Positions 1 through 11,010 of a DNA stretch of 64,000 nt are shown here, one piece after another. This DNA comes from Blakeslea trispora (Eukaryota; Mucoromycota; Mucoromycetes; Mucorales; Choanephoraceae), in assembly GCA_025331445.1 (NCBI GenBank), contig JAIWNE010000009.1, positions 124,001 through 188,000 of the forward strand. The letters run 5' to 3'. Position numbers and translations under genes: made by a program. The notes below the pieces were generated by a model. That model had not been told where the DNA came from, searched no databases, and saw only the letters and a program-made list of their open reading frames with translations. The stretch's first letter is position 1. Every line of letters starts with the position of its first letter.

Positions 1-92
1 ATATCTTGAACACTCGATTGTTCTGAGTCAATGTCGATCTGAAATATTTGGCCTGTAGAAGGTCTAACGTTGATAGTAATGTTGCTAGGCAT
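1..92 (-). CDS. Ubiquitin-like domain protein, N-terminus (ubiquilin/Dsk2-type), cut by window edge
   Basis: A minus-strand ATG at 92-90 opens a frame that stays open to the window edge, about 30 residues. It starts MPSNITINVRPSTGQIFQ and continues with an acidic turn (IDIDSEQSS). This looks like the first beta-hairpin of a ubiquitin-like fold, as at the N-terminus of ubiquilin/Dsk2 proteasome-shuttle proteins. The family call rests on these residues only, so another ubiquitin-like protein is possible. The gene is divergent from the small plus-strand gene starting at 765, with about 670 bases between them. Confidence 0.5.
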   Translation of the reverse strand, partial: MPSNITINVRPSTGQIFQIDIDSEQSSVQD

Positions 93-764
93 CGTCTTAT
101 TTAACAGAAAAAAAAAGGGGGGAAAGGTTTATATTGGGATATCCTTTTTTTTTGTATTCTTTTGTTTTTATTTCTTCTTCTTTTTTACCCTTTTCTTCTC
201 TTTACTCTCGTTATCTTTATACTACTCTAATTGTTCTAAAAATGAAAAAAAAAAAGAAAATGAGAGAAAGAGAAAAGAAAAAGAAAATAAAAGGTTGGTT
301 TAATCTATATTTGCCCGCGCAATTCAAATGATGACACGCAACAATATAAAAAGGGAAAGGATACGTCACGCACCTTTTTTTTTGTTGAAAATGCTAATAC
401 ACCAATCCGATGGTTGAATTATGTAACACAAGCAGTACACTCTAGAAAATAAGCAGGTAGAGCAAGAGTGAGACAATCAATAGCCTTTAAACAAAACACA
501 CCTATTTGCTAGCCATAAATAAAGAAGAATCAGACACACACACACACAAAAAAGAGAGAGCAATTTTCTTTCCTTAAAAGATTAAGCTATAGAATCGGTT
601 GTACAAACAGTCAAATAGTATTTGTTTTTGCTTATAACACCATAATAGGGAATCTCTTTGTTTCGTTTGGACTTTGCCACCTTTTCTCTCTCTCTCTCTC
701 TCTTTTCTCTTTTTTCTTTAAATATTATCTTTTTTTTTTCATTCAATTAGATCCCTAATAAAAA
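93..764. other. Intergenic region between divergent genes
   Basis: This AT-rich stretch separates two divergent genes. It holds poly-A/poly-T tracts, a CA microsatellite near 534-547 and a CT-repeat tract near 687-702 followed by poly-T. CT-rich tracts just upstream of start codons recur at many genes in this window and probably belong to promoters or 5' leaders. I see no convincing gene here. Confidence 0.6.
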
Positions 765-1197
765 ATGCCTGATAGTCTTGGTCCTCCACCTGCACCTAAA
801 CCAGTGACTATGCCACCAATGACAGAAGAAGATAAAAAGAAATTAGGTATGTCTTCACCTCCACCCACACAAATGATGCCAATGATGATGTCCTGCCCGC
901 CCATGCATTCAAACACAATTCATCCTGCTATGGGACCTAATCTTGTCTTTAACTTTCATCAATCTCCTTATAACGCACCATCCATGTATGCTCCACCACC
1001 TCAAGCCGGAGGAGGAGGAGGAGGAGGCGGAGGCGGAGATAAGAAGAAAGAAGAAGAGGGAAGAAAGGTGGAGATAAGAAGAAAGAGGAAGGAAAAAGAA
1101 ACCCGTACTTGTGCAAGGCAATCCCACCTGGAATGATCCTCGTATGTTGGCGCCTAAAGGAAAACCCATCAAGAACAATGGTTGTCTGATCCAATGA
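765..1197 (+). CDS. Small Pro/Met-rich then Gly/Lys-rich protein, possible CaaX end; reading frame disturbed
   Basis: The ATG at 765 opens a 123-residue frame. The N-terminus is rich in Pro and Met (PPPAPKPVTMPP, PPPTQMMPMMM), then comes a run of ten glycines encoded by a GGA/GGC microsatellite, then Lys/Glu-rich residues, ending at 1136. Another frame over 1099-1197 encodes a more natural C-terminus ending NNGCLIQ and a stop at 1195-1197. CLIQ fits a CaaX prenylation box. Reaching it needs one or two frame changes inside the purine-rich repeat at 1040-1100, or a short intron I could not place. I do not recognise the family. It may be a lipid-anchored low-complexity protein. Confidence 0.45.
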
Positions 1198-1217
1198 TGT
1201 TTTTTTGTTTATTTTAT

Positions 1218-3548
1218 TTATTGATTGCTCATGTAATCCGATACCACTACACGCAATACTTGTCTAAAAAATCCCATATCTCCTGGTATTTCATTAAATG
1301 GTAAATAGAAATCAAGCTTGTTCATTGGCTTTAGTCCCAATGTAGCATAATGTTCATTGATGATGGCTAAAGAATGAGAGAGAGTTAAAATCATTCGAGT
1401 CTAGGGCCTTTCTTTTTTTTTCTTGTTACCCATCACTTGATCAGGCGTAGGAAATTTGATGTTCTTTGCGACTTGCCACTCATCCAAAGCAGGCTTGAAA
1501 TGATTACAGACTAACTTTAGATTATAAAAGTCATGTACTGTTATGGATTGTGTATTGGATTTTTGATTAAATCGAGTGTGTTGCACTATAAAGAGATGAT
1601 TATAAATTTCATGTTATAAATTGCATGGCTAAATTTACTTGCCATAATCTGCCAACTTTATGAAATCGGGTGTATTACGAATAATTTCATAGTAGAGTAA
1701 ATCATAACTTTTGGTATCTGTCAGAAAGGTCTCTCCATGCATAACACACATATTAAATACACTGATCAACTTTTACAAGAAAACAAATAAATAAATGAAT
1801 TTCATATTCTTGTTCAAACGTTCTTTTTTTCTTTACCGAGACTAAATAACCATTAAAATCATCTCTTATACGTAAATCATCCAATCGAAGGGCAGTAAAA
1901 TGTAATGCTGAAGTCAAAGTAGGCCAAAGCTCTGTCCAATGGTAAACTACTCTTGTCTTGTGTTTGTTTAGAAAACATAATACACGGTGAAGAATAACAA
2001 AGGCCAACCTAAAGAACACATTAGACTTCTTGTCAGAGTTATTTGATAGCTTACTTGTAGGTCACCAAATCCAGTTTTTTTCGAAAATTATGTCGAACAA
2101 ACAACAAGACATTATCGAGTACTGCACAAAACATAGGTCGTGCTGATTTATCAAGAGGTAATGTAGGTGACCGTTGACGGCAGAGTCGAATGGATATGTC
2201 TGTTTGAGCCATCCACTGGAGAATGGTGTGTTCTTCCATCAATCGGACAAGGATGGTGAGCATCAATCGTACGTACACTTGAGTACGTTCGGAGCGATTG
2301 TTTTGAAAGAGGTAGGAAGCAAATGATAAAAGGGACGTCAAGAGATGCTGAGTGGTTGTCAGGTATTGAACAAAATAAGGATTGGTATGTATAAGATCAA
2401 ACAATAAGAGTAATAAGGCTGCTTCTGAAGTGGGTCTATTGGGACCAACTTGAGTCAAACAAGATAACGTACATGATTGAACTTACAGATGAGAAAGGGC
2501 TTGTAGTGTGTCTGCCTCAGAAGGAGCAGCAGGTGTAGATGCTGAAAACCATCGAGACATATAAGTGGTGAATGTCTTGGTGAACGTTTCTTCATCATCA
2601 TAGAGTTCTATATATCGACTAAATAGGGTTGATCAACAGCACCTCAAGGATCTATCGAGATTTACCTCTTTAATTCAATCAGAGCATCTGTAGACAGTTG
2701 AATGATACGCTTCGTTATAGAATTTAGTTACCAAGCAACAGATTGTCAATTGAAAGTTTTACCATCAAACTATCTTTCTGTTTTGTCTGTCTTAGAGAGA
2801 TCAAGTAAGGATTTTTGGCTTCATACTTGTTGTAATTTGATAGCATGGCCATCAACATCATCGTATCCCTTGCTTCTTTACTATCAATATCATCTGCCAG
2901 AACCTATAGAAACAAATAAGCAGACATTCAATCGAAATCACTAAAAAAGAAGACTTGCATTCAATAGAGTAAGGGAAATATCGTTTGACATAAAATAACT
3001 GTTGAGTCCATTCTGGTTGACATTGTCATTACCAGCCGATAGAGCAAGAGCCAATGCAAGAGCTATTGGGCGTGTAAGGGGTTGCTGAATGAGAGACTGG
3101 AGAGACTGAATCAGTTTTGGAAACAGACGATCTGCTTCATCATAGCCTGTCATCATAAAGATGATATTGAAATGGCTAAGACGCTTTTTAGAAAACAGAG
3201 CATGCAACAAGACAGTCAAGATAATCATGGCATGCAACTGTCTTGTTTGTTCACTTGGTGTATCTGGCTTGGATTCTATTGTTCTCAAGCAGGCTAAAAA
3301 GAGTGCATTCAGGTTATGTCGTTGGCTCAACAGACTCTCTTCTGAGCTTTTGGTGATCAAGTCTGTTAAGCATTGTCTGTTGACAGGCAAAATAAAGTAA
3401 TCTTCCCAAAAATGAGCTGGTTTTAAAGAGCTCTTATAAAATAAGAAAATAGCTTCAACAAAGCATGATGACTTACTTCAAATAAGCCTTCACTTAATTC
3501 TACAAATTTCTCTTTAAACTTTGGCTTTGGTGGTGATGAAGTGGTCAT
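1218..3548 (-). CDS. ARMH3: Armadillo-like helical domain protein (ARMH3/C10orf76, DUF1741 family)
   Basis: The spliced gene starts at the ATG at 3548-3546 (MTTSSPPKPKFKEKFVEL) and stops at 1218-1220. Exon 1 ends near 3477, then SSLKPAHFWEDYFILPVNR follows. Further conserved blocks are the helical stretch at 2458-2051 (YLFQNNRSERTQVYVRL; RPMFCAVLDNVLLFVRHNF), the block near 2019-1850 (LHRVLCFLNKHKTRV) and a C-terminal part reading VFNMCVMHGETFLTDTKSY then HFKPALDEW. These match the order of motifs in the animal/fungal ARMH3 family. In humans the protein works at the Golgi with PI4KB and GBF1. One intron near 1640 appears to be GC-AG type (donor GCAAGT): only that splice joins the frames. The role in this fungus is inferred from the family. 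Confidence 0.8.
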
Positions 3549-3873
3549 CTTGAAGAAAATAAAATAAAATAAAAGTGGTCCCCCCCTTTTTTTTTGCTAA
3601 TTTATAATGATGATTTTTGCTTGACTCAATAGTCAAAACTCCTTCTCACAATACATGATACTTTGACTCTATCTCAAATACACAACTCATCAGTTACATT
3701 CCCCCCCTTTCCAAGAAAGAGAATGATAGGCTTATAAGAAGAAGCCTTTCCCTTTTTTTTTTATTGGAAATTCAAAGTCCATTTGTTGGCCGAGATTGAC
3801 TTTAGCTGGGGGGACATTGATTTATTTATTTTTTCTCTCTTTTTATTTTTTTTTTTCTTGTTTAGAAATCACT
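3549..3873. other. Divergent promoter region of ARMH3-like and MIC10
   Basis: These 325 bases lie between two divergent starts. They hold poly-C/poly-T blocks near 3580-3596, 3702-3712 and 3749-3762, and a long T-rich run (3825-3860) just before the MIC10 ATG. No TATA box or coding frame stands out. Confidence 0.55.
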
Positions 3874-4301
3874 ATGTCAGTCGAAAACAAGATTGCCAGT
3901 GAAGATATTTTATCACACAAAGTAAATCATGAGCCCCAATTCAGAATAGGGCAAAGATAAAACTAACACTTTATTTATAGTGGGATCGTGCCATCTCCAA
4001 CTTTGTTGTCAAGACAGGTCTTGGATTAAGTGCAGGTATTGTTGCCTCTGCTTTGTTGTTCAAGAGTAAGTTTTTGTTTTCTAAAGAGAGAAAAAGATGG
4101 CATTAATAGAGTCTATTTTAGAGCGTAGCTGGCCTATTGCTATTGCTACTGGTTGGGGTTTCGGTGTTGCTTATGCTGATGCTCAAGTAAGTATAGAACA
4201 TTGTCTTTTTAGGATTTGACTCTTATGATCATCATTAGCGTATCTTCCATCCTTCCAATATTCCTGGTGCCACTTTTGAAAAGCAAAAGCCTACTGCTTA
4301 A
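3874..4301 (+). CDS. MIC10: MICOS complex subunit MIC10
   Basis: Four small exons (3874-3921, 3981-4065, 4122-4186, 4239-4301) join cleanly at GT-AG introns into an 86-residue protein. It starts MSVENKIASEDILSHKWD and contains two hydrophobic hairpin segments, each with a glycine-rich motif (KTGLGLSAG and TGWGFG). These glycine zippers and the WDR...VVKTGLG lead-in are diagnostic of MIC10 (DUF543). That small inner-membrane protein oligomerises and bends the membrane at mitochondrial crista junctions. Length agrees with the family (about 75-100 residues). No exon is long enough to appear as a sizeable open frame, so the gene is easy to miss. Confidence 0.9.
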
Positions 4302-4946
4302 AATACATGACATGCATACACATACACATACACCATACACACCTATACTATTTTACTCACTAAAAAAAAGGATTCGACAAGTAAAAAAAAAAGTCAATGG
4401 CTGTATTTCTTTTTTTAAAACATAACAATGGATTCAATAGTTATTGTTTTTCTTATTTGACATTTGGATGGTTCCTGGTATGAAGTGAGAGAGAGTGAGT
4501 GAGAAAGTCACATGACTTTGATTTGTGCTCAATCAATGACGCGCTTGTTTCTAAGGAATGGCAGATCCACATAGAATCCACTAGAATGGAATTTCTTTAC
4601 TCTTATTCAACCATGGCAATAAACGCGACTATGATCTTGTTCATGGTGCATTTATTTCCTTTTTCTCTCTCTCTCTTTTTATGCAGAATAAGAACTCGAT
4701 TTAGTTTATAGCACAATAAAGTCTAGTGCCAAATACAACAAGGTCCATCTCACAAAAACAGGCTATACATCAACTTCAGTAGTATAATTTTGCATTGGTG
4801 AAATCAATTTTCTATCATCCCAAAAAAATAAAGGACAATAAAATAAGAAAATGACTTAAAAGGAAAATAAACGCGTCTTTAACCTTTTTTTTTTTTTGGT
4901 TAAAAATAGATAATAAAAAAATAATATATATAAAATAATAGAAAGC
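4302..4946. other. Intergenic region before the APSES gene
   Basis: This holds the 3' flank of MIC10 and the promoter of the APSES factor. It contains CA and GAGT short repeats (near 4313-4340 and 4485-4505), A/T homopolymers and an ACGCGT hexamer at 4871-4876. The open frames here look non-coding. Confidence 0.5.
4871..4876. promoter_or_regulatory. MCB-type element ACGCGT upstream of the APSES gene
   Basis: A perfect palindromic MluI cell-cycle box lies 71 bases before the start codon of the APSES factor. ACGCGT is the known target of Mbp1/Res-type APSES proteins, so self-regulation is plausible. A single hexamer can occur by chance. Confidence 0.4.
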
Positions 4947-6918
4947 ATGGCACTCCCACAATCGCCTCAGCCTACACCACCTAACCAACCACTTATTTAC
5001 AAGGCAACTTATTCAGGTGTACCAGTCTATGAATTCATGTGCAACAATGTATCTGTTATGCGAAGAAAGTCAGATTCTTACTTGAACGCGACTCAGATCT
5101 TGAAAGTGGCCGAGTTTGATAAACCTCAACGTACTCGTATTCTAGAGAGAGAAGTACAGACAGGTCAACATGAGAAAGTACAGGGTGGTTATGGCAAATA
5201 CCAAGGTAAAATAAGAAAAAAGAAAAGAAACTTTAGATGCCTTGTTCTTAACCTCTTTTTTTTAAGGCACTTGGGTTCCCTTTGAACGAGGAGTGTCTTT
5301 AGCTGAACAATATCATGTAGACGATATATTACGACCTATCTTTGAATTTGTGGAAGGTGATAAAAGTCCGCCTTTAGCACCCAAGCATTATACAGCAGCT
5401 GCCAATCGACCTAAGAAACCTCGAGCGACAGAACCCAAACGAAAGAAATTAAAACCAGCTAATAATCATGACAACAACCGATGTCTCGAACGAACCTTAC
5501 TCCCTTGCGACTTTGATCAAATAGCACCTTACCCAGTAGTGGATGTACCTAAAATAGCCGTTGTGGAACACAATGATTCTGTCATGGATGGTTATTCATC
5601 GTATGCACATCAGTTACTTCAATACTTTATCTCAGACGATACAGGCATTCCATCTCTCCTGTTAAGGCCACCCATGGATCTTGATGTCAATGTGATCATT
5701 GATGATGAGGGCCATACCAGTCTTCATTGGGCCGCAGCCATGGGTCGTCTCAAGTTGGTGAGTATGTTGATTGAACTGGGAGCCGATATCTATCGAGTGA
5801 ATTATAAGGGACAGACAGCCCTGATGCGATCTGTCTTGTTTACCAACAACTTTGATGCCAAATCGTTCTTGTTCCTGTTGGAGTTGCTGAAACATACTAT
5901 TTTTAATATCGATAAAAAGGATCAAACCGTCTTTCATCATGTGGCTGCTACAGCCAGTTGGAAGGGTAAGGTGCATGCCTCAAGGTATTATATGGAATGC
6001 TTGATTCAGACATTGGCCAGCCATCATTCGGAATTGATCTCCATCTTGAACGTGCAGGATGTGCATGGGGATACAGCACTCTCGATTGCAGCCCGTATCG
6101 GTAACAAGAAGCTAGTTCGATTGTTGATGGATGCAGGTGCCAGTGCAGAAATCACCAATGAGGAAGGACTGACAGCTCAAGATTATCTATCGGAAGCGGA
6201 ACGTACCCATCGATTTCAACCACCCTCAAGCTTGATGGAACTCGATTCTTCTCTTTCACCTTCACCCCCACCTCCCATCATGCACTTGACGGACATGCCT
6301 TATCCTACCGAACTGGCCTCTCGATCCAGATTAAGGCAGACAGTGGAAGGGCTCTTCAAGAAGATTGTATTGATGGATCGATCTCAACCACCCCTTGTGT
6401 CCCAGATGTTTGATAGTTTCGCCTCCAACTATGATAGAGAACTCATGCAGCGTGATCACCTGATTCGAGAGAAACGGAACGATCTCCAGATGGTTCGGAA
6501 GCGATTGGCAGGCACCCAACATACCCTAGATCAAATCCAATACGATCCCGATCAATGGCATGTTGTTCGTCAGACAAGTAAGACACAGGCCAGATTATTG
6601 ATGAAACAACAATGCCTGATTCAACACCATCGATGTCAAGCAAAAGAAAAGAAAGAAAAGCAAGAGAGCTTACCAGACACGCTAGAAGATAAACAACATG
6701 AACTGCGCTATCTCTTGGCTGAGACAGAGCGATTAGAGCGGACACGACAGGCACAGACAGATCGATTGATGCGGCTGTTACTTGCGACACCGAGTAAACG
6801 ACATCAGGAATACAAACGACTGATATCCATGTGTTGTAATGTACCTTATGAAAATGTAGATATGATGTTATTGCCTTTACTTTCTTCCTTTGATGAATTA
6901 ATATCACCCACACAATAA
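4947..6918 (+). CDS. APSES/KilA-N DNA-binding protein with ankyrin repeats (Mbp1/Swi4/Res-like)
   Basis: Two exons (4947-5205 and 5267-6918) give 636 residues. Residues about 15-110 form the APSES DNA-binding domain: [23 protein letters not shown], then RTRILEREV and QGGYGKYQG joined across the intron to TWVPFERG. Ankyrin repeats follow at roughly 230-380 ([34 protein letters not shown]). The C-terminal third is rich in Gln, Arg and Glu and probably coiled coil, as in Mbp1, Swi4, Swi6 and Res1/2. This is the DNA-binding subunit of an MBF/SBF-like complex controlling G1/S genes. An MCB-type element sits in its own promoter. Which paralogue it is cannot be settled here. Confidence 0.92.
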
Positions 6919-6946
6919 CCATATAAATATAAAGAAAATGCTTTTA

Positions 6947-9219
6947 TTATCTGTATTTTGTTAAATGGTTTTGCCAATCATTCATATGGGGTATCTCATT
7001 CACCATGTCTTTCTCTACATAATTCCTTGGGCGAACACTGTTGTATTTGTAACGATAAAGACCACAGGCATTACAGAGTGATTTCTCGCCTGTCTGATTA
7101 GAAGAGCGAACAATAGATGTCATAAAGGGAGAACAACCACAATCCACACATCGCCATGAGGGATGCACTAGTTTATCTTATAAACGATTAAAAAACAACA
7201 ACAAAAGGCTGTATTTCCTCTCTCTTTCTTTTATATTTTAACTTACTGGAGACAGGTCGAGTGATTTGATCGACATGGTCTTCAAGTTGACCTGATGTTA
7301 ATGAAACGCCAGCTGCCTCAGCAGCAATGTTCATACGTGCCTTGGCTGCACTCTTGCGTTGGCTATGATGAGCCTCTATACTGTTGTTTATCTGCATACT
7401 CTTCAAGAACTGGTCGTCTGTCATTTCGTGTTCAGGAGGTGAAGCGAAAATGGTACGGAAAGTGGGGATAGGATCGCGATCAGGTAAACTAACAACACCC
7501 TTTCTATTACGTACACCTCTTCGTTTCCGCCTAAAAAAAAGAAAGAGGAGGGATAAATACAAACTATTTTTTCTTTTTTTTTCCATCTTCTTCTACCTCG
7601 ATTCTCGAATACGACCCTTTTCAATCTTGTCCATTTCTGATTCTGTTAGTTCTAGAAGAGAAGGTGTAAATCGCTCCAGATATTGACCTTCTCGAATGAC
7701 ATTGCGAACAGTAGGCAAAAAGCTTCTTCGTAGTTCATCATTCTCTACTAGATTATCACTGAAATCATGTCCTGTTAACAAGAGTGATTTTATATACACA
7801 TGGACTTGTTCTCGGATCGAATGAGCAATGGCCGTTCTATATAAGGGAAAAATGTCTTAGTGACATGGTTCTTTTGATGCTTAACCTATTGTTTTTTTTT
7901 ACTTGCTTAAATTCACCACCTAATCCCAAATCAGTCACCATCTTTTCTGCAAACATTTCGGGTGAATTGTGTTGACAGGTAATATCCCATTCAAATTGAT
8001 CATTGAGAATACGATGACCTACAATAATATCCAACTATTTCCTAATATAAGCTATCTCTGTTCAAATCACCTCTTGATTACCTACCTTGATAATGGTGCG
8101 CAATTCAGTCATTGGCTTCTTTTCCACCACCTTTTCTTCTTCTTCTTTGTCTGTCTTTTGCTTTTTGGATCGTATGAATTCCTGATAAGCATCTACCTTA
8201 GAGTCTTCCTGCACAACCATACTAGACATATTGAGATCGAAATCCTGTATCTGTTCTTTAATACTGGCAGCAATCAATGGGCCAAATACAGGTACAGGCA
8301 ACCTCAGATCATCGCATGTAATCTCAGCAAACTGTTCGGGTGAAATCAAGCTTTCGTTTAGATTCCAAGTAAACGTATCTCTAACTCGATAACCATCTTG
8401 ATCGATATCCAATCGAATAGGCACCAACAATTCTTCCTTTTTAGCTTGCTCAATACAATGTTGAAGGGGACTAGAACAAATGAGTAAGAAAAAGTAGGGA
8501 GAGCCGACATATCAAACTTACATGCGAATTTGTTGTCGTTTACGTTTTTTTTCGCCGGGATAAGTGATACGTGTATAAGGAGTAGGAGGACCTGTCTTGC
8601 CATTACCATAGCCATTGTAGCCCAGGCCAAAGGTAGACATACCCTTGTGTTGAGCACGTTCTCTTCTGGTCTGATTGGCCAGATCGATCTCTTGTTTCTT
8701 TTGTTGCGCTAATTCGACATGACGCTTATGTTGTCTGTCCAGCGTGACTTGATATCTGTTGTCGCGGTCCATATAGGTCTTCAAGTTCTTTTTGTGTCTG
8801 ACTGTTTCTACATGTACAGTATCAAACGGAAGTGATTGAGTAGATAAGACAGGTTGAGACTTTCTTTGCATCATGCCCACTGTCTTTGGTACTGCTTGTT
8901 GTTGTTGTTGTTGGTGTTGTTGTTGTTGGTGTTGTTGTTGTTGTGGCTGTGGCTGTGGTTGTTGTTGTTGTTGTATTGGTTGTTGTTGTAGTGGTAATGA
9001 TTGTTGTAAGGTTTGTTGTTGTTGTAACCATGGTTTAGCATCTATAGAAGGATTAAAAGCACCACCTGGTTGTTGCTGTTGTTGTTGTTGCATCCATAAA
9101 TTAAGCTGGTCTGGTACCTGTCCATTGTTAGCCAAGGCAGCAGAAGCCGCTGCTTTTTGTTGTTGTGCTTGGCGTACAAGCGCTTGTTGTTGCTGCAGAA
9201 ATAGCAAGTTACGTTGCAT
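6947..9219 (-). CDS. SNF5: SNF5/SMARCB1 subunit of a SWI/SNF- or RSC-type remodeler, with C-terminal GATA-like finger
   Basis: The N-terminal exon (from the ATG at 9219) is Gln-rich with several polyQ runs broken by His and Pro, then a basic region before a splice at about 8521. Two SNF5 homology repeats follow: VPIRLDIDQDGYRVRDTF...LISPEQFAE (about 8430-8230) and LNDQFEWDITCQHNSPEMFAE (about 8015-7925). Next is a helical region (MTDDQFLKSMQINN), and the last exon carries CVDC...CNACG, a GATA-type finger with a 21-residue loop instead of the usual 17-20. SNF5 is a core remodeler subunit that contacts the nucleosome. The start is uncertain: the frame stays open upstream of 9219 through a poly-T tract. 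An ACGCGT hexamer lies at 9234-9239. Confidence 0.88.
8896..8975 (-). repeat. CAA/CAG trinucleotide repeat encoding polyglutamine in SNF5
   Basis: Read on the plus strand this is an imperfect (GTT/TTG)n array. On the coding strand it gives glutamine runs interrupted by His and Pro. Smaller arrays lie near 9010-9028 and 9070-9090. The array is probably length-variable. The cysteine-rich plus-strand frame across it is only its antisense. Confidence 0.75.
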
Positions 9220-9239
9220 TTCTTGTTTAATAAACGCGT

Positions 9240-9611
9240 TATCTCTACACTCGTCAAAAAAAAAAAAAAGATTTTCCTTTTTTTTATAAGCTGAGTTTAA
9301 ATCGATTTCGCTTTAAAAATGGCACTGTGTATTTGTTGTAAGTTAGAAACCGCTCCTCCCCCTTTCTTTCTTGTAATGTAAGAAAAAACAAGAGTATTCC
9401 AAAGTGAAAGCTTGTTTATTATTTGTCTATTTGGAAGGCTTTCTTTCTTTTTATTTTTGGGAGGGAAAAAAAGGGGAGAACCACTTTATTTGTTCCAAAT
9501 GTAACCTGAATTTAGATCCAGAACTCTTTATTTTCTTGTTTTTATCGTTTTTTTCTTTTCTTACTCTTTTTCTTTTTTTCTTCTTTTTTTTTTTTACTGT
9601 TTCAAGCTACA
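9240..9611. other. Divergent intergenic region between SNF5 and RAB5
   Basis: This holds A/T homopolymers, a G-rich patch near 9460-9480 and a long T/C-rich tract (9530-9597) just before the RAB5 start. No gene is seen. Confidence 0.5.
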
Positions 9612-10530
9612 ATGTCTTCTGCTGTTGCTGATACTCAAGCTAACTTTAATATTTCTACTGCTAATGCCAAGCCTAAAAACGTAAAGCTTGTCTTGTTAGG
9701 TAAAGACTTGTTTTTTCTATTTAACTTTTAGTTTATTAAACACGTTTCCCCTCCCCCCCTCTCTTTTGAAATGATAGGTGAATCAGCCGTAGGCAAGTCT
9801 AGTTTGGTATCTCGATATGTCAACAAAGAATATGTAGAGAACAGAGAACCCACTATAGGAGGTAAGAGAAGTTATGAGAAAAGTGAGGATTGTTTTACTT
9901 ATCTATTTCTTTTCTGTAGCTGCCTTTTTGACTCAAAAGTGTAATGCTAAAGATCGAGTGATCAAGTATGAAATTTGGGACACAGCTGGTCAAGAGCGAT
10001 TTCATTCTTTAGCTCCCATGTATTACCGTAATGCACAAGCCGCTATTGTGGTTTATGACATGACAAAAGCTGTAAGTTCCCCCCCCCTTTGAAACACATA
10101 CAGGCATTTACCTTCTTTCTTTTCTTTAAAAAATAAAAAGTCTACTTTGGTCAAGGCAAAGAGTTGGGTCAAGGAATTACAGAGACAGGCTAATACAGAT
10201 ATTGTGATTGCCCTGGTTGGTAACAAACTAGATTTATGTGACACACAAGAAGACCAAGAGGAAGAAGAGAGACAAGTTCCCAGAGAAGATGCACAAGCCT
10301 ATGCTGATGAAGCTGGTCTTTTGTTTTTTGAGACCAGTGCCAAATCTGCTCAAAACGTAGAAGAAGTTTTTACTGGTATTGCTGAAAAGATCCCATTAGA
10401 AAACATGTATGGCAATGGTGGTCGAAATGCTGTTTCTGCTGGTCGAAGTGGTATGAACGGTTTAAGTGGCTCTGTTAATTTAATGCAACCTGCTTCTGGT
10501 ACAAATAGTTCAGGTGCCTGTGCTTGTTAA
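9612..10530 (+). CDS. RAB5: Rab5-type small GTPase (Vps21/Ypt5)
   Basis: Spliced exons join into a complete Rab5 GTPase starting [12 protein letters not shown]. Visible motifs in order are P-loop GESAVGKSS (split by the first intron), effector region PTIGAAFLTQ (split by the second), [18 protein letters not shown] (switch II), NKLDL and ETSAKSA (guanine recognition). The C-terminus ends GACAC, a CXC double geranylgeranylation signal. IGAAFLTQ and MYYR are characteristic of Rab5. A short acidic insert (EDQEEEE) follows NKLDL. It should act in endocytic vesicle docking and early endosome fusion. The frame is intact. Confidence 0.95.
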
Positions 10531-11010
10531 GAAAAAGAAAAAAGGGCTATTCTCTCTTTTTTTTTTAAATCTTTTAAATCTATCTCTATATTAAAGCAAA
10601 ATACCCCCCCTCCAATTTCTTTGGATTATATGTTTTCTTTGTTGAATTCAAAAAGGTACCAAATGTGCTTGTAAGGGATGCATATCGAAACTCAGCCGGA
10701 AAGCAGAATTAATTCGATATCATCATAGCATTCATGTTGTTTGAACTCCCAATGAAGAAAAAAAAATACACTGCAAAACTTGATTATACAATTTGAATTT
10801 GTATTACCAAAGAAAAATGTTAATGTAATGAAAAGAGAGAGAAATATGCGGTAAGATGGAATACAAACAAAATAAGAGAGTTGGGAGGATGAAGTATCTA
10901 CAACATGCATAATGCAATAATAAGAAAGAGAATATTTTCTCTTTTGGGTTTGGAATAGACTGTGTTATACAATAGTTGGGATGAAGGGAGGAGAGGGGGG
11001 TATTTTCAAT
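10531..11010. other. Convergent 3' flanks of RAB5 and SLC41-like gene
   Basis: The two genes converge here. The stretch is AT-rich with poly-T, a C7 tract near 10602 and a G-rich patch near 10990-11000. I see no coding frame worth reporting. Confidence 0.5.

Noticed and set aside
8873..9289. Cysteine-rich plus-strand frame
   Set aside because: It is the antisense of the polyglutamine repeats in SNF5 (TTG/GTT read as Cys codons in another frame).
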